DNA from: Adenophora triphylla var. japonica
Taxonomy: Eukaryota > Streptophyta > Magnoliopsida > Asterales > Campanulaceae
Length of the DNA: 64,000 nucleotides
Reading direction: 5' to 3'
NCBI GenBank assembly: GCA_022495995.1
Contig: JAFEMH010002499.1
Coordinates: forward strand, 248,001-312,000
This document shows, piece after piece, positions 21,847 to 33,277 of the stretch (position 1 is the stretch's first letter; every line of letters starts with the position of its first letter). Under the pieces are notes generated by a model. It was not told where the DNA came from, made no database searches, and worked only from the letters and a program-made list of their open reading frames with translations. Both the position numbers and the translations under genes were made by a program.

Positions 21847-22113
21847 CTCCCTCCGTCTCACAATAATATATAAATTTTTCATTTTGGGCGCCCCACAATA
21901 ATATATACTTTCCCAAAAATGGAAAGGACTATTCCCTTCACTCATTCTCTCTCCTACATTATTTTAATACTCACATCACCATTATAATTTACTATTCTCT
22001 CTACTCATTCTCTCTCCTATTTTATTTTCACACTCACAACACTTTCAATATAATAATTCATCCTTAATTTCCGTGCATTTCCAAAAGTCTATAAAAAGAT
22101 GAGACGGAGGGAG
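21847..22113. mobile_element. Stowaway MITE
   Basis: Ends CTCCCTCCGTCTCACAATAA and ..GATGAGACGGAGGGAG, with TA on each side. It is close in sequence to the copy inside the fold-back arms (CACAATAATATATAAA). Confidence 0.9.
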
Positions 22114-22642
22114 TACATAATTGTGATTCTAATAAATTCAATTTTCCCCTTCTAATGTTCTTTAACCACTGTCGAATTTAACCACTGTCGAAAGAAATAA
22201 AATTCGTAACCAAAAAGTAAAAGCGAGAAAGAATTGATTAAAAGTATGTAATTTTTTTTTTATTTTGAAATCGGAGTATGTGATCCTTAAAAACCAAAAA
22301 TCAAATGATTATAATTTTCTATGCTCATGGAGGGATCTACAACTGCAGGGAAATTGAAATCTGCAAATGGAAGGGAGTGGGAAAGGAAGAGTTAGGGGAT
22401 TGAGATAGTAGTTTTTTAGGCGGTTATGGTTAAATTGGTGGATTAGTTTTAGACCATATGATTATTTTTTGAAATTTAATACTATTCCTTATTTGTATTA
22501 GCGGTTAATACTAAGAAGATGAAGAGTTATTACACGATTTTTGGAGGGGGGGGGAATATAGGCCGTTAGATCAATTTCTAAAGATGAATCTTAGCCCTTC
22601 TTTGTATCAGCGGTTATTCTCATTTCCAATTGTAAAATAGAC
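22114..22642. other. AT-rich DNA without visible genes
   Basis: Only short frames, a G-run near 22544-22553 and no recognised element ends. Confidence 0.5.
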
Positions 22643-22676
22643 TAGTACTTTCTGACCCGTGTCAATGACACGGGGG
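22643..22676 (-). mobile_element. Helitron-like 3' end
   Basis: On the - strand the hairpin CCCGTGTcattgACACGGG is followed by TCAGAAAGTA and then CTAG-T, the layout of a Helitron 3' terminus. I did not find the matching 5' end, so the element's extent to the right is unknown. Confidence 0.45.
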
Positions 22677-22961
22677 CAGTATGCATGGGTAGTCAAGTGA
22701 AGAAAAATAAAAGATAAACATCATTATAAGTATCCAATGTCTCAAAATTTCTAATATCTCAAAATTCATGAAAATAGAATAGCAAACAATCACAAACTAT
22801 AAATTGATATTGCCTAAGTTTATTCTTAACTCTTACATCAACTTGAAAGTATATGAAAATTCAAATGTTAGATTGAACTATCAAACTGAAAATATGAAAG
22901 AATCTTAATATGCACAAATAGTAACAAATAGAGTAGCAAACAATCACACACTACAAACATA

Positions 22962-23244
22962 CTCCCTCCGTCCCACTATAGTTGACACCCAAGGGGTGGG
23001 TTCAAAAACTAAGAAAAAAGAATAAAATAAAAAAAATGTGTGGTAGAAAATGAAGAGAGAGAATGAGTGGGGTAAATAGTAGTGTTGGTTGAATAAATTG
23101 AGTGGTGAAAAATGAAGAGAGAGAATGAGTGGTGGGGTAGAGTGAATATAAAAATATAAAAACTTGGTTATTTTTGGAAGGTGTCAAGTATAGTGGGACG
23201 ACCCAAAATGGAAAGAAGTGTCAAGTATAGTGGGACGGAGGGAG
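22962..23244. mobile_element. Stowaway MITE (first of a tandem pair)
   Basis: Ends CTCCCTCCGTCCCACTATAG and ..CTATAGTGGGACGGAGGGAG, flanked by TA. The next Stowaway starts after only TATA. Confidence 0.92.
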
Positions 23245-23248
23245 TATA

Positions 23249-23531
23249 CTCCCTCCGTCCCGGCCCAAGGTTCACACTTTTGGCAAATCACGTAAATTAA
23301 AATTAAGGAAATAGGTGGGAAGAAAAAATGTTGTGAGTGTAATTTGAAAATAAGAGAGAGAATGAATGGAGGAAATAGTAAATTTGAAAAGTGTTGTGAG
23401 TGTAATAATGAATTAGGAAAGAGAATGAGCGGAGGGAATAGTAAAAATTCTTTGTCATTTTAGGAAAGGTGAAGCTTTTAACGGGACACCCATTTTGACA
23501 AAAAGTGAAGCTTTGATCGGGACGGAGGGAG
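23249..23531. mobile_element. Stowaway MITE (second of a tandem pair)
   Basis: Ends CTCCCTCCGTCCCGGCC and ..CGGGACGGAGGGAG, flanked by TA. Inside it is close to the 18050 copy in reverse. Confidence 0.92.
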
Positions 23532-23665
23532 TATAGCCTAAGTTTATCCTTAACTCTTGCATCAACTTTAAAGTAAATGAAAATTCAAATGTTAGGTTAA
23601 AGTATCAAACTAAAAATGTGAAAGAATCTAAAAGTGCACAAATAACAACAAATGTTCAAATTTAT

Positions 23666-24925
23666 GGTATTTACCATAATGGATGAAAATTGGTTCACCG
23701 TTTTTGAAGTTGCAAAGATGAATTTCTCCATAAACCGTTCCCACATCACTCTTCAATTCCACATACATATCAATCTTGGACTTTAACATAACTCAATTAT
23801 GATTGAAACAGTATTATGCCAGAAACAAAGCACTATAAGCAATCACAAAATTACATCAAAAGCCCCTATCCTCACCATTCCCTTTTCACGATACTTTCTC
23901 CACTTCACTCCTGTTACAAAATAACAAAATCATGCAAGTAAAGGAATCATCCCATATATCTTCATACGTCAACTGTAATTGAGTCATTTGTGAATCAGTT
24001 AGAGCTTCAGTATCTTGTAAATCTTTTGTCGAACGCGAAAAAAACCTATTTAAAACATGCATTAGATCAATATATACATATACATATAGTTAGATATAAA
24101 TGTGTCATGTTATCAATATTAGGTCCCGCCATTTAGTTAGTTAGTTATCCATCACATTATAAATTTCTTAACTTTATTTTTTTAGTTAATTTAATTGAAA
24201 TTTAACAAAAAAGTTACTAAAAATCATTTATTCATAAAATTTTAAATATTATTATTAATACAACAATATATTAAATTTTATAAAAATTATTTAATACAAA
24301 CAGCTGAAGTATACTTCAAATTTTGAATTTTTATTCATTTTCATTACTGATATCACGAAAAACTAAGAGAGATTGTGATTGATAAATTAAGGGATAATTT
24401 TAGAAACCGGTTAATGAGAGTCGTTAGATTAAAGCATTGAAAATTAATCTGACGGTTAGAATTGAAGAGGAAAATAAATTATCAAATGACAGCCCTTGGA
24501 TCATAGCGGTTATGGATCGATATCAACCGTTCTTTGTATAAAGTCAATAGGCGGTTCTGAACTGAGGTGAGAGAGAAAATGAGATAGAAAATAGTAAGAC
24601 GATAGTCGTTATGAGTATTACAAATAAGTCTTATTAATAAATAAATATTATATACTTTCTTTCATAGAAAATTAGACTTATCAATAAGACGCTCTAGATG
24701 ATAAAGTAGGTAAGATTATTTCGAATAGAAGTAGAGGGAGTATTGCGTTAAATTAAGGTCAAAATATGCATTTTGGCTAACGGAAGTTAGTCATGAAACT
24801 AACTCCGGGTAATATGTCATGTGAAATTATCAAATTGTCCCTTAAAAAAAGATGTCCATGATATATGACTTGGAAATATAACATCATTTTTTTATATTTG
24901 CATAAGATTATATAAACAAATACTC
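23666..24925. other. AT-rich DNA without visible genes
   Basis: Stop-rich in all frames. A weak MITE-like stretch (ACTTTCTTTCATAGAAAATTAG .. GAAGTAGAGGGAG, about 24656-24742) may be a diverged Stowaway. Confidence 0.45.
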
Positions 24926-25177
24926 TCTCCGTCTAGAAAAATTTAGATCACTTTGACTTTAATAGTCAACTCAATCGAATTTTGACCGTAATTTTATGAA
25001 AATTTAGATATTTTTATGCAATTATAAAAATTGTTATTGTTTTACCATTAAAAATACTATCAATAACAATTTTTAGAATTTCATAGAAATACGTATATTT
25101 TTCTATAAAATTATTCATATTTTTTTTTATAAAAATATGTCAAAATTTGATTGAGTTGATTCTGCGAAATAAAGGGA
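24926..25177. mobile_element. Diverged Stowaway-type MITE
   Basis: Starts CTCTCTCCGTCTAGAAAAATT and ends ..TTCTGCGAAATAAAGGGAG. The TIR is mismatched. The inside contains a mirrored AAAAATTGTTATTG/CAATAACAATTTTT pair near 25027-25073, giving a strong hairpin. Confidence 0.55.
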
Positions 25178-25391
25178 GCAATTGGATCTACACACTTTAA
25201 TTTTTAAAAAGTATATTACAAAAGTAATCACAATCCATGTCAGTTAAATTGTAAATTGAGAGAAAGTCAGACATTCGGTACACACAAACAGACCACTTGC
25301 TTGTTTTCTTTCCATTTATATTTGAATTGAAAATCTTGGTACATGCCAATTTCCAAATAATAGTTATATATACTATCACTAAATTATTATA
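25178..25391. other. Short stretch without visible genes
   Basis: The open frame on the - strand here has no recognised motif and runs into a MITE. Confidence 0.4.
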
Positions 25392-25651
25392 CTCCCGTAC
25401 CGTCTCACGTGAATGAAAAATTTTAGTCAAATTGATGTAACTTTGATCAATAATTTAAATAAAAAAATAGTGATTCTAATAAAATTTTAATTTTTTTATT
25501 AACTTTGATCAACAATTTAAATAAAAAATAGAGATTCTAATAAAAATTTATTTTTTTTATTATGACACAATTAATAATATTTTTAATAATGATTTTTAAA
25601 TTAATAGTTAAAATTATTGCAATTTGACTAAAAGTCTCGTGATGGAGGGAG
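25392..25651. mobile_element. Stowaway-type MITE with internal 61-bp duplication
   Basis: Ends CTCCCGTACCGTCTCACG and ..CTCGTGATGGAGGGAG, with TA on each side. Inside, AACTTTGATCAATAATTTAAATAAA.. (about 25440) is repeated at about 25500. Confidence 0.8.
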
Positions 25652-25899
25652 TATGTATTGAAATAGAAATCGTCAATTTACAGCAGTAGGATCAAACAAA
25701 TTGAAAAAAATTCAACGATTGAAAATAAAAAAAGTTAAAACTGGTGTTGAAGGTGAGAATCAATCCTGGTCACTCTGTCTTTTCTGAAACACAATCCTAG
25801 TCACTCATTATGTGGCAATTATTCTTGACCTGTATTGGATTATAAATTAATTCTTATATATTCATATGCATGTCTTTTTGTGGAGGGGCAACATATATA

Positions 25900-26194
25900 C
25901 TCCCTCCGTCCCACCTCACTTAAGAAATTTTTTTATTTTGGACGTCCCACTTCACTTAAGAATTTCCAAAATGGAAATCTTAAATCACTATTTTCTCCAC
26001 TCATTCTCTCTCCTACATTATTTTAATACTCACAACACCATTATAATTACTATTCCCTCCACTCATTCTCTCTCCTATTTAATTTTTCACACTCACAACA
26101 CTTTTTTCACTCATTCTCTCTCCTAATACTATAATAATATTTCTTAATTTCCGTGTCATTTCAAAATTTCCTAAGTGAATCGGGACGGAGGGAG
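25900..26194. mobile_element. Stowaway MITE
   Basis: Ends CTCCCTCCGTCCCACCTCAC and ..TCGGGACGGAGGGAG, with TA on each side. A further partial end (CTCCATCCATTTTGG) starts directly after at 26199. Confidence 0.9.
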
Positions 26195-26774
26195 TATACT
26201 CCATCCATTTTGGTTTACAAAATTCACCATCAAACAAAATTGGAATAAAGTACAACGCATCATATCTTCACTTGGTTAACTATATTGAATTTTGACAAAA
26301 ATTCTATTAAAATTTAATAAATTTTAATTATTAAAATTAATAATATTAATTAATTTTTAGGATTATTTGTATCAATGGTGCAACCCGTAGTATGTATGTT
26401 GGCTCCTTTGGGAGTTTGACTCAACTGAAATAAAAATATACGAGTAAAATTTATTTTTGGACATTATTGCAGTGGCTAAGGTATAGTTTGAAAAGGTCCA
26501 AAAAAGACCAAATTAAAAGGGTAAAGGTTGAATAATTTTTAGAAAGTGTGTATCATGAATAATGATATGATTAAAAATAAGGTTGATGTAACGCTAATAT
26601 GGTACCCTGTTGCTGCAGTAGCCCAAATATAATTCAATTGGGCCCCTAGAGTGCCGAGATTTATGTGGGTCTATTATAAGATTCACCATAAGCCTAAGTA
26701 ATCTTATCCATTGATATTAATTAAAAGAGAGATATTGTGAAGCGCAGCAACTGTTGTTGGTAAATATATTAGTA
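26195..26774. other. AT-rich DNA without visible genes
   Basis: Apart from the partial MITE end at its left edge nothing is recognised. Confidence 0.5.
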
Positions 26775-26954
26775 CTAGTAAAAGCTCGTGTTCGAGGACA
26801 CGTGTTTTTTTTTTTATAATTTAAAAAAATAAATTTTAAAGGGTAAAATGGGAAAAAAACAACTTAGTGAGGGCAAAATGGAAAATTTAGCATATGACAC
26901 TATTTATTGTACTGTTCTTGGGATGAGGTGGCATGGTGCGATTTATACTATAGA
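26775..26954 (-). mobile_element. Helitron-like mini-element
   Basis: Same family as 20364-20606. The - strand starts TCTATAGTATAAATCGC and ends in the hairpin CGTGTCCTCGAACACG, a spacer and CTAG, followed by T. The inner AAGGGTAAAATGGGAAAAA and AGTGAGGGCAAAATGG are shared. It is 180 bp. Confidence 0.65.
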
Positions 26955-27739
26955 TTATAGATTATAGTTGCTTGCAAGTATAGGCCAAAGGCATGAATAG
27001 GAACTAAAGAAGCAAACAAGTAGAGAAAACCAAACAACAGACACAGGCATGGACAAAGCAAGCAGACCACCTAAACAACACAAAGAATGTCCGAGAAGCA
27101 GCTGCGAGGGCCAGTAGACCCAATCCTTAGCCTATGCAAATTGTCACAATGAGCATACGGGTACCACATTCCCACTCAAAGTAGTTAACTTATGAGCATA
27201 CGGATTTTATGAACCTAGAGTATTACTCCTACTAGATACACCTCTAATAAACACTAGAAGCAGAAAATGGCCACTTGATGAAAAAACTTAAAACTACAAA
27301 TTCATGTAGAAATCTCATAATGATGCCAAACAAAATATTTCGTGATCCATATCATGCTTATATTATCAAAGATTATAAAATGAACGAAGAAGTACGTGGA
27401 TCCATAGTTACAACGGATTGAAAAATATTTAAATATCTTGAGTTTTTGTCATCCAATTTATAAATAAAATATCTAGGTTTTCAGTTGACAATGAAAGTCA
27501 AAAGAATAAATCAGTATGTTCGTTAAATACCATAACCATCTATTTATTTGACCTAATGTGTTAGCCCGCCCATTATAGATTAACAAATAAATCACTTAGG
27601 CATATGCCCATCTTAAGACAGTCTTATATGCGAAGTAACTCTAATCCAAAGTGTACCACAAATATCTTAATAGTCTCAAAAAAGAGTCCTTCAAATAACT
27701 TTCACTCTTAATAGTAATAAGTCATACCTTATATCTTTC
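26955..27739. other. DNA without visible genes before the copia element
   Basis: No frame or element ends recognised. The last bases (CATAT, 27740-27744) are the left TSD of the copia element. Confidence 0.5.
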
Positions 27740-27744
27740 CATAT

Positions 27745-28457
27745 TGTTGGTGATTTTAGTGTCATCGGCTATTTTATTGTAATGGTGATTTACTAGAGAT
27801 CAATGTGATTTCATATTAGACTCGGATGCGAGTAAGGAAAAGTGTGGAGTAAACACTCGTTTGAGCTAATACGTTTTCGACCACGATAAAGAAGTAGGGG
27901 TTAAGTGGCAGCGATTTTGACTTTGCTGATATGCTCGGCCGAGCATAGTGATTGACTCGCCCGAGCATAGCATAGTAGATTGTCAAAGTTTCTGGACAGT
28001 CATGCTCCGTCGAGGCATATGCCTTGCTCTTGACACGGCCGAGGAGTTGGGCAAAAGTTTCTGGACATCCTTGCTCGGCCGAGCAAGGCACATGACTCGG
28101 TCGAGCAGTTCCTGAACAGGTGTTATTTCAAACTGAAAGGACACAATGGTTGGCTAAAATCATGACTGTTGGAACCTTAACTGATACCTTCTCATCTGTT
28201 TATAAAAACAGAGTTCGATCTCTTTTGGATAATACAAGAAAAATACAAAGAACAACAACGAAAAACACCACACAATTCTCAAGTTTAAGATTTGTCTTCT
28301 TTGCCTAGAAACAGATTGAGTGATTGTCTTATCCCAATAGAGATTTAGTGTAACCCAGGCAATAAGGGTCGAAATACTTTATTCGGAAAGTGGATTATAC
28401 ACGATTCAATCATATATTCAGGATTATCATCCAAACCAAAACCCAATATCCCCAACA
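27745..28457 (+). repeat. 5' LTR of outer copia
   Basis: 713 bp, TGTTGG..CCAACA. Palindromic words ATGCTCGGCCGAGCAT (27931-27946) and TTGCTCGGCCGAGCAA (28071-28086), with degenerate copies between, precede a TATA box TATAAAAA at 28201-28208. The small ORFs inside are not genes. Confidence 0.92.
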
Positions 28458-28483
28458 AACGAATAAAGTATTTTGTGATAATT
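28458..28483 (+). other. Leader after 5' LTR without a canonical primer site
   Basis: The usual copia PBS (TGGTATCAGAGC) is absent between the LTR end and the gag ATG at 28484. The short leader reads AACGAATAAAGTATTTTGTG and so on. Either priming uses another tRNA region, or the site has been lost. Confidence 0.5.
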
Positions 28484-30478
28484 ATGGTTGGAGGAAGTAC
28501 TGTGAAGGAGATGACGACTAAATTTGGGAAGCTGGACAAGTTTGAAGGGCATGATTTTAGACGTTGGTTGAAGAAAATGCACTTTCTTTTGACAACGTTA
28601 AAAGTTGTGTATGTTCTATCTACCCCTATTCCAGAATTGTTGGAAGATGATAACTTGGAAGCAGTCAGACGCAGATCGAAGTGGGAAAACGATGACTACA
28701 TCTGCAGAGGACACATATTAAACGGTATGTCTGATTCTTTGTTTGAGATTTATCAAAATGTGGAATCTGCAAAGGAGTTGTGGGATTCTCTTGAATCCAA
28801 GTACATGGCAGAGGATGCTTCAAGTAGGGGTGAACATGGTTCCGTTTGAAAGGAATTTGGAGACCAAACCGCTAGTACTCGGTTTGGGAAAATCCCAAAC
28901 CAAACCATAGAAAATTTCAAACCAAACCAAACCAAACCACCTCGGTTTGGTTCGGTTCGGTCTCAAACCACGGTTTCATAAACGGTTCAAACCGTGGTTC
29001 GAACTGCGGTCTAGACCGCTATCCGAACTACAAACCTGTCCAACTAAAAGCGTTGCTCTTTACATATTTTTTTTTTTATCAAACTAGCAATCATATATAT
29101 TAAACATAAAACACAAATACTACTATCCAAATAGGAATGAGTTTTAGTAAACTGAAAGTTCATTGTTCTAACAAGTACAACAAAAGAAACCATCTCAAAA
29201 TAAATTACAAGACATTGTCTAAAATAAAGATACAAAATTACAAATTCAAGATTCAACCATTAAATAAAAGTCAAATGTCTTAGTAGCAAGATAAAAGTAT
29301 CAAACCAAATAGATTATACCAAAGTACCAAACCCAATAAATTCAAGTACAATCCAACTGCAAAATTCTTCACATTGCTCTTTCCAAGAGAAATCAAAAGA
29401 CTGCAAAAAAAAATTGTTATTCCAGTAGTACTTAAAGAGAGTTTAGGAATAAAACTTAGTTATTCAGCAGATACTATAATATGAATGGCAAGCAACAGAG
29501 ACACAAATACTAAGTTGTCACTCTATTATCTATTTTTCACGCCACAAACAAACAATCAATCAATCTTGATAAGTTATAGGAAATGTATGAGCCAAGAAAG
29601 CCATGTACAATAACATATTGCATGGCTTTAAAGATATCTTACTGCCTAAAATTTATGAATGGGGAAGAACAACTTATAATTGTATAACTGAAATAAAAGC
29701 TTAATTGGACAACCAGGTTTATGCTAGAGTAAAGAGCAGGAGGTAAGAGAGTCGGCTCAACCGTTGGAAAAGAAATATCAATAGGTTGAACATGTCGAGA
29801 TAGAGTGGATGAAACCCAAGAATTAATATGTTTAACCCCATAATCTTGACTGCAATTGAGTTGAAAAACCTTCAGACAAAGCTGGAATGCTGGATTCTAC
29901 TTTTTGTTCATGTCTTTAATTTTTAATGAACGGCTAGGATTTCGGTTCAAGAATTTCGTGGTTCGGTTCCGTGGTTCGGTTTCACGGTTCGGTCTGAATC
30001 AGTTTGGTTCGGTTCGGTTTGGTTCGGTTTTGAGGTTCCAGACTGCGAGCTGAACCGAACCACGCGGTTTATTAAATTTTCAAACCAAGCTAAACCATTT
30101 ATAGAAAAAAACCAAACTAAACTGCGTGGTTTGGTTCGGTTCGGTCTCAAACCGCGGTTTGAACCGAACCATGTCCACCCCTAGCTTCAAGTAAGAAGTT
30201 CATTGTAAGTAATTTCAATAATTACAAGATGGTTGATTCAAGGCCTGTCATGGAACAATTCAATGAACTCATGGAACAATTCAATGAACTCCTTAGAATC
30301 CTTGAACAATTTACACAACATGGGCTGAAGATGGATGAGTCAATATCTGTTTCAAGTGTGATTGACAAGTTGCCTTCTTCTTGGAAGGATTTCAAACACA
30401 CCTTGAAACATGATAAAGACGATCTGTCTTTGGTTCAACTTGGTAGTCACTTGCACAGAGAAATCTCTTAGGGCGCAA
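28484..30478 (+). pseudogene. gag: Copia gag, split by a hAT-like element
   Basis: The first part (28484-28824) is open: MVGGSTVKEM.., KFGKLDKFEGHDFRRWLKKM, and YICRGHILNGMSDSLFEIYQNVESAKELWDSLESKYMAEDASS, the UBN2-type gag of copia. After the hAT-like insert it continues in the second part (30184-30471) with RPVMEQFNELMEQFNELLRIL, GLKMDESISVSSVIDKLPSSWKDFKHTLKHDK and LVQLGSHLHREIS, ending in a frameshift near 30471. A 21-bp direct duplication (GAACAATTCAATGAACT word, about 30250-30292) repeats EQFNELM in frame, which I do not expect in functional relatives. Confidence 0.88.
28825..30183. mobile_element. hAT-like non-autonomous element in copia gag
   Basis: An 8-bp TSD GCTTCAAG lies at 28817-28824 and 30184-30191. 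The ends are TAGGGGTGAACATGGTTC and ..GAACCATGTCCACCCCTA, an inverted repeat of the hAT type (xAGGGGTG). Both ends are full of GGTTCGGTTCGGTTT / AAACCGAACCGAACC words that can pair over about 200 bp. No transposase is visible in the 1359 bp. Removing it with one TSD copy restores a continuous gag reading across the joint. Confidence 0.9.
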
Positions 30479-31387
30479 GAGAATGACAAAGGCAAAGGAA
30501 AAGAAGTTGCCGGACCCTCGGTAAATATGATTGATGAGGGTGGAAAGAATGAAAACAACAATAAGAACAAAGGAAAGAAACGTAGTTTCAAGGACAATGG
30601 TTCTGGTCCCAACAAGAAGTCTAAAGTGGCATGTTGGAAGTGTGGCAAAACTGGTCACTTTAAGAAGGATTGTCGTGTTAGAAAAAAAAAGGATGACGTA
30701 AGCACCAGTGGTTCGGGAAAGGGGTCTAAGGACCATTCTCAAAACCAAGGTTATAATTTAGTACATGGTTGGAACATATTTATTAAAAATTCTGTTTCAC
30801 TAATTTCTGAAGCATTTTATGTGCAGGATGATGCAATTGCGTGGTGGATTGATTCCGGTGCCACAACTCATGTTTGTAAAGATCGTTGTTGGTTTAAGAC
30901 ATATGAACCAATGGAAGACGGATCTGTCCTCTACATGAGTGATGACCATTCTTCTCCTATTCAAGGAAAAAGAAGTGTGGTGTTGGAATTCAGTTCAGGA
31001 AATACTATTTCTTTATTTAATGTATTGTATGTACCTAAACTTCGTAAGAATTTAATTTCTGGTCCTGTATTAAATAAGTGTGGATACAAACAAGTGTATG
31101 AATTCGATAAGTATATCTTATCGAAGTCTGGTGTATTTGTAGGATTTGGCTATTATAATAATGGGATGTTTATGTTGAATTTGAATAAAATTCCTGTTGA
31201 CTCTAGTTCTGTTTATATGACTTCTTCTGTTGTTATCAATTCTTCATTATGGCATGCTCGTTTAGGACATGTGCACTATAAAAGAATACTTGTAATGTCC
31301 AAAGATGGTTTAATTCCTGCTATTGATAAAAATACTGAAAAATGTAGTACTTGCATCTTGAAAAAAATCACTAGAAAACCTTTTTAA
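30472..31387 (+). pseudogene. Copia gag zinc knuckle, protease and pre-integrase region
   Basis: The open frame 30410-31387 (325 aa; meaningful from about 30470) carries SLRAQENDKGKGKEVAGPSV, a zinc knuckle CWKCGKTGHFKKDC, the protease active site WWIDSGATTHVCKD, then LYVPKLRKNLISGPVL and the pre-integrase LWHARLGHVHYKRI .. CSTCILKKITRKPF. It is in another frame than the gag before it and ends with TAA at 31385-31387, after which integrase continues in the same frame. The domains themselves look well kept. Confidence 0.88.
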
Positions 31388-32536
31388 AGTATTACAAGAA
31401 AATCTGTAAAACTTGAATTAATACATAGTGATTTATGTGATTTTCATGCAACTCCATCTTTAGGCAATAAAAAGTATATTGTCACTTTTATAGATGATGC
31501 CTCTAAATTTTGCTATATTTACTTGTTGCATGCAAAAGATGAAGCCATAGATAAATTTAAAATTTATAAAACAGAAGTTGAACTTCAACAAAATGGCTTG
31601 ATTAAAACCTTACGCACGGATAGAGGTGGTGAATATTATGATCCTAAATATTTCCAAACCGTAGGGATAATTCATGAAAATACGGCTCCTTATGTACCAC
31701 AACAAAATGGTGTGGCTGAAAGGAAAAATAGAACTCTTGAAGAAATGGTTAATGCCATGCTATCTTACTCGGGCTTGAGTGACAGGTTTTGGGGAGAAGC
31801 CATGTTAACGGCTTGCCATTTATTGAATAGAGTTCCTAATAAAAAGAACAAAATTACCCCATATGAAATTTGGTGTAAGAAACGACCCAACTTGACATTT
31901 TTGCGAGTTTGGGGATGTAGGGCCGTGGTTAGACTTCCGGACCCTAAAAGGAAAAAGTTGGGAGAAAAAGGTATTGACTGCATCTTTGTTGGATATGCTG
32001 AGCATTCCAAGGCATATAGGTTTTATATTATAGAACCTAATGACTTCATTTCTATTAACACAATTATAGAATCGAGAGATGCAATCTTTGATGAGAATCG
32101 TTTCTCTTCAATACCTAGACCAAAGGATATTATACCAATTTCGGCTGAATCTCAAATGGATGATCATTCAATTGATGTACCAAGTGAGACACCCGAACCT
32201 CGTAAAAGTAATAGAGCAAGAAAAACTAAATCATATGGTTCTGATTTTCAACTATATTTAGTTATGGGATCAAGAGATCAAATTGAATCTCAATACTCTT
32301 ACTGTTATAGTATAGAGGAGGATCCAAGAACCTATGATGAAGCAATAAAATCTCGAGATGCTGGTTTTTGGAAAGAAGCAATTGATGATGAGATTAGTTT
32401 TATTATGGAAAATAATACATGGGTCTTGTCTGATTTATCACCAGGCTGTAAACCTTTAGGGTGCAAATGGATCTTCAAAAAGAAGATGAAAGTCAATGGA
32501 ACAATTGACAAGTTTAAAGCTCGATTGGTAATCTAA
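31388..32536 (+). pseudogene. Copia integrase and start of RT
   Basis: The sequence reads KLELIHSDLCDFHATPSLGNKK and FIDDASKFCYIYLL, then LRTDRGGEYYDP and PQQNGVAERKNRTLEEMV, giving the D, D and E of the catalytic core. WGEAMLTACHLLNRVPNKK, PYEIWCKKRPNL and LRVWGCRA follow. The linker leads to RT: YDEAIKSRDAGFWKEAIDDEI, NNTWVLSDLSPGCKPLGCKWIFKKK and DKFKARLVI, where a TAA (32534-32536) replaces a sense codon. Apart from the stops the catalytic residues are intact. Confidence 0.9.
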
Positions 32537-33277
32537 GGCTATAGACAAAAGGAAGAAATCGATTACTTCGATACCTATGCACCAGTTGCTCGTATCACTA
32601 CTATTAGATTACTAATAGCTTTGGCAGCTATTCAAAATCTATTGATCCATCAAATGGATGTCAAAACAACGTTTTTAAATGGTGATTTGAAAGAAAAAGT
32701 GTATATGAAACAATCTGAAGGATTTGTTATGCCAGGTAATGGGCATAAGGTATGTAAGTTAATTAAGTCATTGTATGGGCTGAAGCAAACACCTAAACAA
32801 TGGCATCAAAAATTTTATGAGGTTGTTTTGTCGAATGGTTTTGTATTAAATCAGTCAGACAAATGTGTATATAGCAGATTTGATGAATTCGGAAAAGGTG
32901 TAATCATCTGCCTATATGTAGATGACATGTTGATTTTTGGCACAGACCAAAATGTAGTTGATAAAACTAAAAAGTTTTTGTCATCAAAGTTCTCTATGAA
33001 GGACATGGAAGAAGCCGACGTAATTCTTGGTATAAAGATTAAACGGATGAACAAGGTAATTGCAATTACAAAAGCTCATTATATTGAAAAAATTCTCAAA
33101 AGGTTTAATTGTGATGATTGTTCTAAAGTCAATACTCCCATGGATCAAACTGAAAAACTTGTGTCAAACACTGGTAAACCTGTATCACATCTCGAATACT
33201 CAAAAGCCATTGGCAGTTTGATGTATGCTATGACGGGCACTCGACCTGATATTGCTTATGTAGTTGGAAGATTGAGC
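32537..33277 (+). pseudogene. Copia reverse transcriptase, main part
   Basis: GYRQKEEIDYFDTYAPVARIT is followed by HQMDVKTTFLNGDLKEKVYM, SLYGLKQTPKQWHQKF, CLYVDDMLIFG (catalytic YVDD) and MKDMEEADVILGIKI, then SAKxIGSLMY-like SKAIGSLMYAMTGTRPDIAYVVGRLS. The reading is cut at 33277 by the inserted copia and resumes at 41580. Confidence 0.92.

Larger units (their letters stand above)
22789..23665. repeat. Split direct repeat (about 140 bp) separated by two MITEs
   Basis: GCCTAAGTTTATTCTTAACTC through AAAGAATCTTAATATGCACAAATA (about 22793-22928) is repeated with changes at about 23536-23660. The spacer is made up mostly of two Stowaways. The original tandem copies were pushed apart by MITE insertion. 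Confidence 0.7.

Noticed and set aside
23690..24010. String GVKWRKYREK on the minus strand, preceded by an acceptor-like ACAG, reminiscent of a WRKY core
   Set aside because: No GQK motif, no C2H2/C2HC zinc ligands and early stops. Most likely chance.
27931..28086. GC palindromes considered as transcription terminators
   Set aside because: They lie upstream of a TATA box, lack a following T-run function in plants, and are repeated; a promoter role is more likely.
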